64,000 nucleotides of DNA from Sclerodactyla briareus (Eukaryota > Echinodermata > Holothuroidea > Dendrochirotida > Sclerodactylidae). Below are positions 47,056-58,079 of this stretch, one piece after another. Both the position numbers and the translations under genes were made by a program. The notes under the pieces are model-generated. The model was not told the DNA's origin, did no database searches, and saw nothing but the letters and a program-made list of their open reading frames with translations. Location of the stretch: the NCBI GenBank assembly GCA_026419785.1, contig JAODTK010005889.1:62001-126000 (forward strand). Direction: 5' to 3'. The first letter of the stretch is position 1; each line of letters begins with the position of its first letter.

Positions 47056-47345
47056 TGGCAATCGACGAGTTGGTAGAGCCTCGGCCTTCATCGGTAGACC
47101 GAGGGTTCGATTCCCATTCGGGTCATACCAATGACTTAAAAATGGTACCTGTTGCCTTCTCGCTGGACGCTCAGACAAGAGATTGAGCAGGGACAAACGA
47201 GAAGTAGGCAATTGCAAGAGTTGCCGTTGCGTGTGATTACCCCACTCCACATAAGTACCGCCAAAAGAGCACTGCCTTATTCCGTAACCTGGTGAGGGAT
47301 TCGCAGCTCACAATAGGTTGCAGTATCCAGGTCTGTACCTTTACT
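47056..47345 (+). mobile_element. tRNA-derived SINE
   Basis: The head resembles tRNA: GAGTTGGTAGAGCC at about 47,067 fits a pol III A box with D-arm and GGGTTCGATTCCC at 47,103 fits the B box. The anticodon arm (CTCGG...CCGAG) has too large a loop for a working tRNA. The body that follows, GGTCATACC...AATGGTACCTGTTGCCTTCTC...GAGCAGGGA, has the character of invertebrate SINE bodies. No poly(A) tail or target duplication is obvious. It could not be assigned to a named family. Confidence 0.65.
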
Positions 47346-47369
47346 GGCCTTGAAAGCAGTGTTGTGCAG

Positions 47370-47530
47370 AGCAACACAGGTGTCGGTTTGTTGGTCGACA
47401 CGGTTGTCGACACCATGTGGGGTCCTGGTGTCGGTGTTGGTGTTGTGTAGAAGCACTGCGGTGTCGGGTTGGTTCGGTGCGGACCATTGAGGTGTTCGGA
47501 AATTTAGCGGTGTCGGGCGAACACCGGTAA
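47370..47530 (+). repeat. GTCGGTGTTGG minisatellite, locus 2
   Basis: Degenerate GGTGTCGG and TTGG words, with GTTCGGTGCGGACCATT near 47,478. The same GTTCGGACCATT phrase is at 49,909, so loci 2 and 3 share more than simple repeat units. Confidence 0.75.
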
Positions 47531-47899
47531 TTTTTTGTTTTGTTCATTGATTCTCCCAGGTCTTTTCATGGATATCATATTTACTTTGTGTTCATTGGAG
47601 TACTTCCTATTGAGCAGTAGTCTTCTTTATTTACAAGCATAGGTACCTGCAATTCATTGAAGCCTGTAATTAGCTTCGGACACTGCACTGCAAACTCCAT
47701 CATCCATCCAGTTCTACATCATAACCTGTTGTCAGGTAATTTTATAGCATTATCAAGTGTAGCCAGGTATTGTTAGGTTCACAAACGGCGCGCGCCATAA
47801 AAATGGACTCGAAGTTTCTCTGCTAAAGACGGAGGGGGGCTACAAATATAGGTGCATACCACCACAATGTTATACTCTCTATAAATTGGAACTTGCAAG

Positions 47900-49560
47900 T
47901 CGGCACGATTAGTAAAACTGATGAGAAATACAATCCTCAACACTCTTATAAGGGATAAAGGGATCAACTATCAATCCACGAAGCATATGTAGGGTGCACA
48001 GGTGGAAGATTTGGATGGAGGAAGGGAAAGCTGGTTTCTGCAGTGAAACTCCCGTAGTGATAAACTTTTGGCCTATGATAGTGTTTTGTGGTACCTATTG
48101 CGCGATACTGCACAAGCAACTGATGTGGGACTTTTTAACGATTGACAAAATGGTTGGTAGGTTAGCATTGACACGGAAGATATTTGCGTAGCTAAATGTA
48201 CATCGTACTTATTAGCCCATTGGTTATGCAAATACCCAGATATGATTATGTATATTGCCTATGGAGATTATGGAGGTGGCCCGATTTCGCATAACTGGTA
48301 CGAGCGGTACATATATGACACCCCAAAGTAAGAGTAGCACCAGTAGTGCAATATCATCACATGTGGGGAAATGTTGTGTGAAGGGTATTGTTAGGATTAG
48401 GGTGATAAATAGGGTTTTCGACGGAGTAATTTGAGGGGATAGGGCCAAGAGGTCATTCAGATGAGGTTGGGATGGTACCAGCAGGGATGTAGCTAGCAAA
48501 TTCTAGTGCCGATGAAATTGATTGAATTGCAGTCAATGTTCTAATCCGGTGACAATAATGGCATTTGACTGTAGTTTTAATGGGTAAAATGATGAATTTA
48601 TATTCAGTGCTGGTTGGGAAGACATGAATTTGCTGTGTGAGGTCCTGGTTGCTCACGTTGAGTGCTGTGACTACCACCAACCAGCATTGCTACATCTCTG
48701 GGTACCAGGGCATGGGGCTATTCTATTATTGAAAGAGGTATGAGCCTGTGGTTTATTTTATGGAATTGTTAGTGAATTCATACAAAATGTTCAGCATGTG
48801 TTAAAACGTCCCTAGAAAAACAGTGTATCATTACCTTATTTGTGTTGAATTGTGTGAGCATGATTTTGCATGGCGCGGACCCACACTCACTCATGGAGCA
48901 CCATGCTTGGAAGGATACCTAACCGTATCCACCCACCGCTTCACAATCACCCAGATCCTCTAGGCAAGTGACTAGCCCCACACATCCCCTAACTCCCTGG
49001 AGTACCCACCCATACCATCAGCTACAGGGGCAACCGGGCGGGCAGCCCCCAATTTCTCAAGATCCCGTCTGAAGAAAACGGTGACAGGATCTTAGGTCGG
49101 GTGGTGTTTCATATTATAGACTTGCCTATTTGTAACGACAATCCAATCATAAAACGACTGGCAGTCAGGTTACTTCAACGTTCATGCAGCCTCAATCATG
49201 TTTCCTTTCCCTGGGACCACGAAACTACCCATACTGTAGTAATCTATTGTATGACTGTGAACATAATACAATGAAAGAAAGAAATCTGTTTGAACGATAG
49301 TAGCCTGATGAATTAGGTTAAAAATCCGTATTTCGGGAGCGGTCCCTGTGGCGAAGCAAATAGTTAAAGGTGGCAGGCTTCTTTTTTTTTTAATTTGTGA
49401 ACTTTGATCACCATTCTCACGATAGAGATGATTTGAGTGGCTGAATTTCGCTTGAAGTCTTTAGAGGAGGTATCGAACCGATTTCTCGAATATTGCGGAA
49501 GTTGACTAGCTTTGGGCATCACATGGAGATATTATTCACATCTTTACAAACCTCTCCCTA
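47900..49560 (+). repeat. Right copy of the ~1.6 kb duplicated repeat
   Basis: Matches 1,845-2,211 plus 6,209-7,440. It lacks the 4 kb LINE and has its own insertion, the hAT-type MITE at 48,482-48,700. Its distal part (49,205-49,490) also matches 57,010-57,300. No gene was recognised. Confidence 0.72.
48482..48700. mobile_element. hAT-type MITE, 219 bp, with 8-bp TSD
   Basis: The element begins CAGGGATGTAGC and ends GCTACATCTCTG, a 12-bp terminal inverted repeat with one mismatch of the CAGRG type typical of hAT. It is flanked on both sides by the exact octamer GGTACCAG (48,474-48,481 and 48,701-48,708). The paralogous site near 6,376-6,385 reads CGTACCAGGGCAT without the insert, an empty site. 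There is no transposase, so it is non-autonomous. Confidence 0.92.
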
Positions 49561-49879
49561 GGAAAAAGCTCTGTCGGGTTTCATTACTTTTAGTATGGGT
49601 GAGTAGGCCTTTCGGTATAGCACAGACGGGCTTGGACCAGGGTAGGGGAAGGGTTCAGAACTAGACGGCGGTAACGGTCGGAGTTTAGCCCAGGCCCTAT
49701 GGTGCCATATAACCTGATATGGACTTTGTACGGATGGCAACTTTGAGTAATGTCCACGCGTGCTAAAGGTATGTGGGTTATATTGTCATAGGGCAATAAT
49801 CCCATACTCTAAACATGTTCAATAAATAAAATATACTAACGCTTCTGGTGTTAGAAGGTGATGTTCTAAAAAGGGTTTT

Positions 49880-50038
49880 CAGGTGTTGGTTGTCGGGTGT
49901 TGTTTGTCGGTTCGGACCATTATGGGTTGGTCGGGTTAGGCTCCAATTTCCGATACCGGTGTCGGTGTTGGTGTCGGGTCGAGACACCGTGTCGGGGTTG
50001 TTTGGGGTCGGATTTGCCGGTGTCGGACACAACAATGT
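49880..50038 (+). repeat. GTCGGTGTTGG minisatellite, locus 3
   Basis: Contains TTGTCGGTTCGGACCATT, ACCGGTGTCGGTGTTGGTGT and a closing GCCGGTGTCGGACACAA that matches locus 1 (7,240-7,257). Confidence 0.78.
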
Positions 50039-50039
50039 T

Positions 50040-50706
50040 GAATAGGGTCGAATCTCTGCTCGGTAAGTATACCATAAAAAACTTGGAATCTGTCCCAATG
50101 AAGTTGATATTGGGACTTGTCACTGAATAGTGTCCTCAATAGGTAAAACCCACTAGGGGCTGAATGGAAACTATATCCGCCTCTATATGACTTAAAATTG
50201 ATGTTATTACCTGCAAGGGCGGCGATTTGTGTTGGCCATTGGGGAGGGGGGTCGGAGCTATAAAGGACTATCCAAGAGAAGCGCCACCACGTGTTTGGCG
50301 GGTGTTGGGCGGATCGTATGCGAATTTCCGCCTGACAGACTCTAATATTGCACGAAACAGCACTTCATGTGCCCTTGAAGCAGTTAGCCTTTCAAATTTT
50401 GAATTTTGAGTAGTGTCCTCCAAGGCTTATGCGTTACTGCCCGCCCTGCGAATTCACCAACTGTAAAGGTCGCAGGAAAACTTTACCAGAGGCGGATCCA
50501 GGATTTTGCGAAAGGAGGGAGCGGGCGCTGCATTTGACTGCGATGAAGACCATCAAGCGAAGCGCCACATGGGTGGTCGCGTAGCGAACAAGAAAATTGT
50601 GAGTGTAAACTCCCAGATCGCCGGAATGGCACTTCCAGAGTGATCTAAGCGGCATGTACATAACCTTCAATATGCTCTTATGGCCTTTTCTTAAATCTCA
50701 AATATG
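50040..50706. other. Non-genic stretch, nothing recognised
   Basis: No supportable feature between the minisatellite and the LINE tail. Confidence 0.4.
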
Positions 50707-50929
50707 TTTTTTTTTTTTTTTATTGCAAGGCAGGTAGCTACATGGGTGTGGTACGTTGGATTTCTTTCCACATTTATTTGATTCAGAGGTAAAACAGAAC
50801 ATGACATAACAGCATCGATAAACATCAACAGGCATATGCTTGATTCTTCTTAGGTAATTAATAATAACCAATAACCCCAGTCCGGATGCGGATTCCCCTA
50901 TGACCTAACATCACGGGAATATTTCCAAA

Positions 50930-53690
50930 TCCAATAGTCTTAGGTCTAACAACAGTGAACTTAGTGTAGGAGTCACACCTGTAAGTCGACATTTTTTAAA
51001 CGTGATACGTAATAGGAAGCGATGAAATGGAGAAGCTCTGAAACCACACTGGCCACCGAAGACCAAATGAAATATCTCGATGAGAAAAAAACAACCTATT
51101 ACCAGTTTTTCGTTCAACCCAAGCAGATAGGTTTTGAAGGAGTCCTCAACAACGGACACTTACAAAAAAAAGAGAAACATTTTCTCTTTCTGCTTACAAA
51201 ATGTACAAAAATCGTCCCTTCACCCCGTTTTTTGTAAAATGATATCGCTACCTAAAACATTGTTAATCGTTTTTATATTGAAACCAATCTGAGTTTCACA
51301 CATTGGAACGAACGAAAAGTATCGGTATATAGACCACCGTTTTCATCAATAATCGGTTATTAAGACTGAAACCCAACTGATCCTCTTATTATCATTAGAA
51401 TCGACTTTTCCCTAATTTAGAAAGATGTCATAGAAACACGGCACCAAACTATCCGAGTTCAATAACAATGCATAGATTGGTGGATTAATGGCATAGGCTG
51501 CGCCCTGAAACATAAATAATATGATACAACACGGCTGTACGTAAACCAAAAAATGTTAGGAAGTTTCACACTGGAGTTTACCACTATGACAGAGAGAACG
51601 CACTATTCAATGAAATGTCCATTATCTTTTATAAAATCATTAACAAAATAAAAACCTTGTTTTTTGAGAAGGGGATAATTTATGGATGTCTCCACCATTC
51701 AAAAATATTATTATTCAAATTATTTGACCTTATAAGAAGTCAACCTAATATCACACGCATATATTGTTAAGTTTAATCAAAACAGAAAATACATCATGCA
51801 ATCATACATCTTAATACCTCCATTCTCATAAGAATTACACAATTGATTCCGTTCACCCTATCTGGGTATTATCCCCAAATAAATGGAAATAAGTTCCCTT
51901 GCAACTTAGTGACAACATTGAATCAGGTTTGAGTAGTGATGTTACAAATACGTTAATCTGGGATAAGACTTAATGATCGCAAAATTCAGCTGTCCCAATG
52001 CAAAGCAGGAATTTAGACATTTTGCCGTTGACCAGTGTTAATGATCTCTGTTATAGAGATAGCACAAAGTGCCTATACTATAGTTACGGCTAACCATTAC
52101 CTCCAAATCAATATTGAAGATTATTCCAAGGATCACGAAATTTCCACCAACCCAATTTAATTCAAAATCGGGTAAAATTGGTTGGCTATTTCTCCTGCTT
52201 CCTATCCAAAACAGCATTGGTCTTCATCTATATTAAATTTGACCCAGAAAAGAAAATAAAAGGAATCCAGCGTTTCAAAAAGAACTCCTCAAAGACCGTT
52301 CTGTGCTACATCCAATATCAGAGCAGTATCATCATCATATGATTTATTTTAAAATAACTACGTCATGCAAGACCCACACCGCAAATTGACTGATTCTTAG
52401 TGCGGGTATGCAGCTCGACAAGTCATCATGTCTCCGTTCGTTCGTTCGTTCGTTCGTCTGTTAGCTGTTCGTCACGTTCATAGTACCTAACCCCCCCCCC
52501 CCCATCTGAACCGTACATGCAATAATCAAGTTGAAACTTGGGTGGGTGGATGAAGCATTCCAGTGGCTAGGCTGAGTTACATTGATGTTCGCATAGTGTG
52601 ATTAGATTTGAAGTAAATCCAATTTATTACCCCAATTTCCAACTTTCATAAGCAGCTCTCGGTGACAGTGTGAGAGAGTTTGTTTACATCACTCCATCTC
52701 TGCAGAGCAGTGTTTACCTTATCTTTCAGAAGGTCAGGGGCACGCCTAGTTGACCATTAAACCTATTGTCCAGGGGGACATAATTGTCTCTCAACACATC
52801 TCGCTCGAGATTGTTGGCTGGTGCCGGACAAGAGAGTGTTTTCACATGATGATTTGTTGGGTAGGCTATATGTAGCTAATATACAGGCCCAGGAATGATT
52901 TAGTTGAGTACCGTTGGGCTGGGACATGATAGCAAATATTATAGGCCAATGTGGTAGACATGTTTGCCAAGGCCATTCCAAGGTAGACAGATGTCAATAA
53001 AGGTCAATTAAATGTAAGAATAGTAGATGTGGATGGGTGAGAAACATTGCAGTGTATGCACAGGAATTTTGCCGTCCGCAGCATATCAAGACGTTTCGAC
53101 TTGGCTTGTTACGAATTAGCAAGCTAAACATCAGCACAAATAAGAAATAAATAAGGTGATAGAGGATCCCTGTCGGCACCACTTTGGATTTCAAAGAAAT
53201 CAGACAAATGAATTGACGGTACGCAGTGCAACACTATTTTCGAAACAACAACGGGATCCAATTGATAAAACGATTGAACTAAAATTAAAGTTGCAATCAC
53301 CACAGTCACACCCCAACGAAAGGAACCAATCAGAGAGTCAAAAGCTTTCTCGAAGTCTACTGATAAAAAAGTCCGGGCGTATTTTTTGCTCCGTATGAAA
53401 CATCAAATCATAAATTAAACGGATATATATTTTCACCAATAATCTCCACTTAAGAACCCTTTCTGATCTGAGTTAAGTAAGTTCTCCCAGCACCTTTTTC
53501 AGACGAGTCGCAAGACAGCTCGATATTAATTTATCAACCACGGGGAGCTGTAAAGTGATTGGTCTCCAGTTTTTAAAAACAAGTATCTTATTCGGCTTCG
53601 GGACAAGTGTAATGATAAATTTCCTCTCATATAGCACCTCATAGCAGCCCGAACAACAAAAACAAAAAAAAAACACAAAATCTCACTTCA
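50930..53690 (-). pseudogene. L1-like ORF2 remnant (RT to C-terminus)
   Basis: From high to low coordinates the minus strand reads ITLVPKPNKILVFKNWRPIT (53,620-53,560; expected ITLIPKPNKD..LKNWRPIS), KLISSCLATRLKKVL, then DRDPLSPYLFLICADV (about 53,175-53,125; expected QGDPLSPYLFxLCxE). After the interruption come DDDTALIL (about 52,345), FWVKFNIDEDQCCF, WVGGNFVILGIIFNIDLE (about 52,150) and finally IYLGIIP near PIQCCH and LCNSYENGGIKMYD (about 51,840). The last fits the L1-type FIWGNKPDRVKRxxLCxxYENGGIKMxD block. CKCPLL near 51,160 may be the terminal Cys-rich motif. Frames change many times; no protein is made. Confidence 0.82.
52400..53060. other. ~0.65 kb insertion inside the L1-like LINE
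   Basis: The RT blocks PLSPYLF and YADD are normally some 40-50 codons apart but lie about 0.8 kb apart here. The intervening DNA contains (TTCG)n at 52,437-52,456 and a C run at 52,491-52,504. The heptamer GTATGCA occurs at both putative edges (about 52,405 and 53,054), a possible target duplication. No terminal inverted repeat or coding capacity was found, so a SINE-like or other short element is possible. Confidence 0.5.
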
Positions 53691-53832
53691 AAAAAATTCG
53701 AAGAACCCACTGTAATATACGTCCAGTCAGGTGATTTTATTATTTGCCATATTATTGAGTGCATAAACAATCCACACTATCAAAGTTCGGCTGGGATTCT
53801 ATGGATGTCGTAGTGGGGGTCACGGTAAGCGT

Positions 53833-54198
53833 GTGAAAATCGCGAATTCACGCGAGCTGAGATGGGACCAGTGTTTGAATACGTCCTATTTAGTTGCAAA
53901 GATAGATGATATTAGTGCCATGGATGCAAAGAAAATTCTAAATGAAGTGGTGCAGACCAACATGAATAGCAAAATAAGCAAATGTACCAATTCGTATACG
54001 GATGAGTATCACCGGAATGAATTCTATAGAATATCGTTCTCAAGAAGTCAATCAAACAGAATATCCATAGGCTGCATCATTTTTACCGGGTCTTTCCGCA
54101 GAAAACTAATAGGGATTTCTTCTGAATCAAAAGTTCGTTCCGTAAAAATTGTGATTTCACATCCATTCCGACAGCATACGCCAACAATGGAGTCGTAG
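53833..54198 (+). other. Uncharacterised 121-codon open frame
   Basis: It is an uninterrupted frame from ATG to TAG, unusual in this indel-rich region, but shows no signal peptide, membrane segment, cysteine pattern or known motif. It lies between LINE and tandem-repeat DNA, so it is probably not a gene. Confidence 0.15.
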
Positions 54199-54344
54199 CC
54201 TGACACTTTTTTTGCGAGTGGGTCACTCACCCCATGGGTTTTTCTAAATCTCAGAAAAAGTATCAAAATTGTGAGTGAGCGCACCTCTTGGGCTTCACCT
54301 TGCCAGGTAATGAAAGTTTCTTCCAATATCGATTGCCCCCAATT

Positions 54345-54389
54345 TATGGGTGTGCGTGTTGGTGTGTGGGTGTGTGCGTGCGTGTGTGT

Positions 54390-54423
<34 letters not shown>

Positions 54424-55500
54424 ACGCCAACCTTGTTAACATGATAACTCGCGCCCACTTGGATGGATCAGTTCATACTTGGTATAGGGGTTCCCCATAT
54501 TGAGTACCCATGGATCCAGATGTTTGGGGTCAGGTCAAAGGTCATCTGAGGTCAAAATCTGAAAAAAAACTTGTCAACACGATTCAAGTCCAGATGCCTG
54601 GTGATCAGGTTGAAATTCGGTATGCAAATTTCTTTTAGGAGGGTACAGGATACCCTTTGGTTTTGGTTTGTAAATCGTGGGTCAAAATTGGGATATTGTG
54701 AAAAATTGATAACTTGGCAAATTTTAGCTCGTTAACATGATAACTCGCGCCCACTTGGATGGATCAAGTTCACACTTGGTATATGGGGCTCTCCATAATG
54801 GGTACATGAACCCTATTATTTTGTTTTGGGGGGTCAGGTCATAGGGTCATCTGAGCGGAAGAGAGGTTGTTAACGTCTGAAAATATTGTTAACACGATAA
54901 GTCCAGAATGCCTGGTCCGATCAGGATGAATTTTCGTATGTGGCATTCTTTTGGGGAGTACAGGAACCTATTGTTTTTGGTTCAGACTGGTCAGTTTTTG
55001 GGAGAAAACTGGAGAGGGTGAAATTTTATATTCTATCAAATGTTAGCTGGTTAACATGATTAACTCGCCCCATATGAAGTTCATACTTGGGATGGGGGTA
55101 CCATAGGGATCGAGTGCATATTCCCTCTCGGTTCCGGGTCAGATCTATAAAGTCATCTGAGGTCAAGAGAGGTCAAAGTCTGAAAATCTCTTTAACACGA
55201 TTAGTCCAGAATGCTTGACCCGATCAGTTTGGAATTTAGTATGCACTTTCTTATGGAAAAAACAAGGACACTATCGTTTTGGCCTGACTGGAGTCAGTTT
55301 GGGAGGAAATGGTGATATTGTGAAAAATTGAATTTTGGCCTGACTTTAGCTGTTAACAAGACCTCATCTGCATGGATGTAGTTCTTACTTGGTATTGAGT
55401 TCCCTATTCGGTACTTACAATGGTCTATCGCCAAATCTGACAATGTTAGCCTGATCAAGTCAGGATCAGTCGAGAATCACTGAGCCTTTCGGCTTTTTCT
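54345..55500 (+). repeat. Tandem-repeat element with AGGTCA half-sites, copy 3
   Basis: A GT/GC-rich microsatellite (about 54,349-54,420) is followed by about three tandem units of roughly 300 bp. Each unit has two halves that start near AACA(C/T)GATAACTCG, with CACTTGGATGGATCA, CATACTTGG and GGTCAGGTCAAAGGTCATC. DR1-spaced AGGTCA A AGGTCA lies at 54,532-54,544, a further AGGTCA at 54,549, and a DR4 pair at 55,160-55,175. The element ends near GCCTTTCGGC (55,484-55,493), a hairpin also seen at the end of copy 2. Confidence 0.82.
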
Positions 55501-56360
55501 GGTTTTTCCTTGCCGGGGCGCATGATACTATGTATTCACGCGGGCGTATGTATGGAGGTGCGAGTGCGTACGATGTTTGTGCTGGCTGAGTTGGAGAGCG
55601 TGTGTGTCCATCCGCTGCCTTGGTGGGCATTTGTTTCAGCGGGGGTGCTGGCGTGCCCTGTGCGCCCACTCCACGCATGGCTCGAAACTTAGTAGGTGGT
55701 TTCCCGAAGCACTGTTTATATACAACCGGGACGTGGCACCGAACGCTCGCAGGTTGATCATGTTCGGGATGGGAGGGGGGGGGGGTGTGCCAACATTTCA
55801 TTGTGACTTTCTTGGACAGTCTGGGACATCCTTAATATTGCATTTTATAAGCAGTAGCACTTTGAACAGGTTGATCATCAAATATATGTTGAAGTTCTTA
55901 AATGGCCAAGTTATCATGGAAGTCATGTCCCAAATTGTACTGCTATTTTGTTTTTTAGTCTATTTGAATCATTTTTTTTTTCTGGTACATGCTATTATTA
56001 ATATATCCTTACTTACAATAAAATAATTGCTAGTGTTGGAAGAAGTTGTGTATTCCTCCATTCGAGGCCCAAACGAACAATTTGTTCCCCGTGTGGATTT
56101 TCTTTCAACTTTCCAAAATTCATGTTGCGATACTTTACATGGAAAATAACAATTACTTGAACCGGTTTATTGCCCTTTTAGGTTGTTATACAAGTCTTAA
56201 TATGACGTTGATACACTGGCTATGCCAGCCTGCCAGCTTGTTCAAAAGTAGAAATATTGCAAAATTTGTAATGTGGTTTTAATGCACTGAGAATTAGAAT
56301 TTTTCGATACCGCACTGAAATTAAGTTAAAATAGTGCGTACCCATATTTAGGTATGCATC
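55500..56360. other. Non-genic stretch, nothing recognised
   Basis: 55,530-55,800 is GC-rich and open on both strands by composition, without a domain. The rest is AT-rich. A long plus-strand frame at 55,577-56,026 has a hydrophobic tail but no family match and no sign of being a gene. Confidence 0.4.
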
Positions 56361-56364
56361 ACCC

Positions 56365-56405
56365 ATGTATGTATGTATGTATGTATATATGTATGTATGT
56401 ATGTA
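56365..56405 (+). repeat. (ATGT)n microsatellite
   Basis: About ten tandem ATGT units with one ATAT interruption, abutting the dispersed repeat that follows. Confidence 0.88.
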
Positions 56406-56830
56406 TTGAGGAAGGGTCTGGAAGGACAACCTCCTCATGAGAGACCCTCAAGCCACAACATCCCAGAAGAGAAGAATAACCCAGCAATTCGCCCAAAATC
56501 TTGACTAATAAATCACGAATGTTCTCTAACCGCATTCACACTCCTAAGACAGAACAAATCTCAGTAAGGCGATTCCACTCATAAAACTCTTTGCGAAGGA
56601 AAAATCATTTACGAATCCAATAACAGCGTTTGCCGAAAGCTTGAGGCGATGACCCTATTGGGAGGTACATGGAAAGAGTGAAAGGAACGGCACCCTATTT
56701 CAATATGAACAATTTTCAAACTGAATCAAAATTCGTCTCAGCCCATCGACGTTAGACCGGTGCGCCTTGATCTTCACTCGTAAGGTAAATATTCAAGACA
56801 GTGAATTGATCTTAGTAGCCGCTAATATTA
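56405..56830. repeat. ~430 bp dispersed repeat, third copy
   Basis: Shares order and phrases with 15,490-15,955: GGAAGGACAACCTCCTCATG, CACACTCCTAAGACAGAAC, GCGTTTGCC and GTTAGACCGGTGCGCCTTGAT. Because it lies outside the big duplication, the sequence is a dispersed family rather than only a duplication by-product. Confidence 0.7.
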
Positions 56831-57009
56831 CGCATACATACTTAAGGATTTTGTGAGATACTCGTTTGTCCTATGATCGTTACATCTCATCTGCATGGGT
56901 TCTCCAAAACTATTGGCCCGTGGACCCTACCTATGACAAAAATATGACAAAGTCACACCAGGAAATGACAAGGATCCATTAAATTTCTATTCCGCATAGT
57001 TCATTGTAC

Positions 57010-57300
57010 CCCTGCTCAGCCACGAAACTACCCCTACTGTGGTAATCTATTGTTTTAACTGATACAAGACTACAATTGATGATAGTATTCGGTGAAAATT
57101 CGTAATTTCGTGGAATAGGTCCCAGTGGCAAAACATACATTTGTTGTGGCCGACCGACTGGTCAGCATTTCTCGAAGAAGAGAAATTATTTGAGTGCTGA
57201 ACTTGTAAATGCTGATATGATGCTTATTTTCCCAAATATTTCAAAGGCTGAAGGAACTAGAGTTTAGCAGGCCTCTGTTTAGATATTTTAACCGCCACAT
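57010..57300 (+). repeat. Partial third copy of the 1.6 kb repeat
   Basis: CACGAAACTACCC(C/A)TACTGT, GGTAATCTATTGT, TTTCGTGGAATAGGTCCC and TTATTTGAGTGCTGAA match 49,216-49,445 and 6,955-7,180. It shows that at least this part behaves as a dispersed repeat. Confidence 0.68.
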
Positions 57301-57734
57301 TACTACTATCCGGTGACTTCATGACTTTATTTCCCAATGCTAGTCTGAGGTGTTTACTAACCTCACGCTATGACCAATATGAATCAAACGCATGCGAGCT
57401 GTTGGCAAAGTCAGAAAGATATATTTATATCCAAACACTACTCTGAAATTTCGTGAGAGCAGCAACCTCAGCGTCACCTTCCATAGACTGCGTAGAGGGG
57501 AATTGGAAGTTCAAACGAAATTTCCACAATTTGGCGGCTCCATTCCGTGTGATACTCCTTCCCCCATTTAAATCTAAGTACGTTGGCGAGTTATATTGCC
57601 AGACGTAGATGTAGGCCTAGAGATGTTGTACGGGCACATCGACAGAAACAGTGTTCATTTGAGTAGAGGCCATTCCCATAATCGGACTGTGGTTTGGAAG
57701 AGAAAGGATCTAGTAGGTTCAAAGTTGATGAAAC

Positions 57735-58075
57735 CTCGTGCTAACGATGAGCTTTAGAATACATTGTACTGATCAAGCTGAAATTGGTATGCAGCTTCCC
57801 TATGGGGCGTACGAAAAATCCTATTGTGTTACCTCTTTTGGTGTGGACTGTGGGCCCTTGTGATAAAAGATATAGAAAAACTGTTAACAAAGATATTTTA
57901 CCCAATTTGGGCTTTCGAAAACAATAATTTCACCCCACAGGCATGGATCAAGGTCCTACACGGTATGTGGTTCGCATTGATTGGAGTAAGTACCAATTCC
58001 TATTGTTTCGAGGCCAGGTCAAAGGTAATATGAGGTCATCAGAACCATCAAGGCAGTCAAGAAATCTCTAAACAT
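57735..58075 (+). repeat. Tandem-repeat element, degenerate copy 4
   Basis: Two diverged half-units are recognisable by AAGCTGAAATTGGTATGCAG, TCCTATTG, AGGCATGGATCAAGG and AGGTCAAAGGTAATATGAGG. The AGGTCA pair is partly eroded. Confidence 0.6.
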
Positions 58076-58079
58076 GTTG

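Larger units (their letters stand above)
50707..53740 (-). mobile_element. L1-like LINE, 5'-truncated, with poly(A) tail
   Basis: On the minus strand the 3' end is a poly(A) tail, seen as about 15 T at 50,707-50,721. Upstream lie the RT and C-terminal regions of an L1/Tx1-group ORF2. The 5' part of the element, including the endonuclease, is not visible, which is typical of 5' truncation. About 0.65 kb of foreign sequence interrupts the RT (52,400-53,060). The remainder is riddled with small indels and stops. Confidence 0.8.

Noticed and set aside
47056-47125. Functional tRNA gene
   Set aside because: A and B boxes are present, but the anticodon loop is too large and a SINE-like body follows.
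53833-54198. Host gene for a 121-residue protein
   Set aside because: No motif, splice context or repeat elsewhere; it lies among transposon and satellite sequence.
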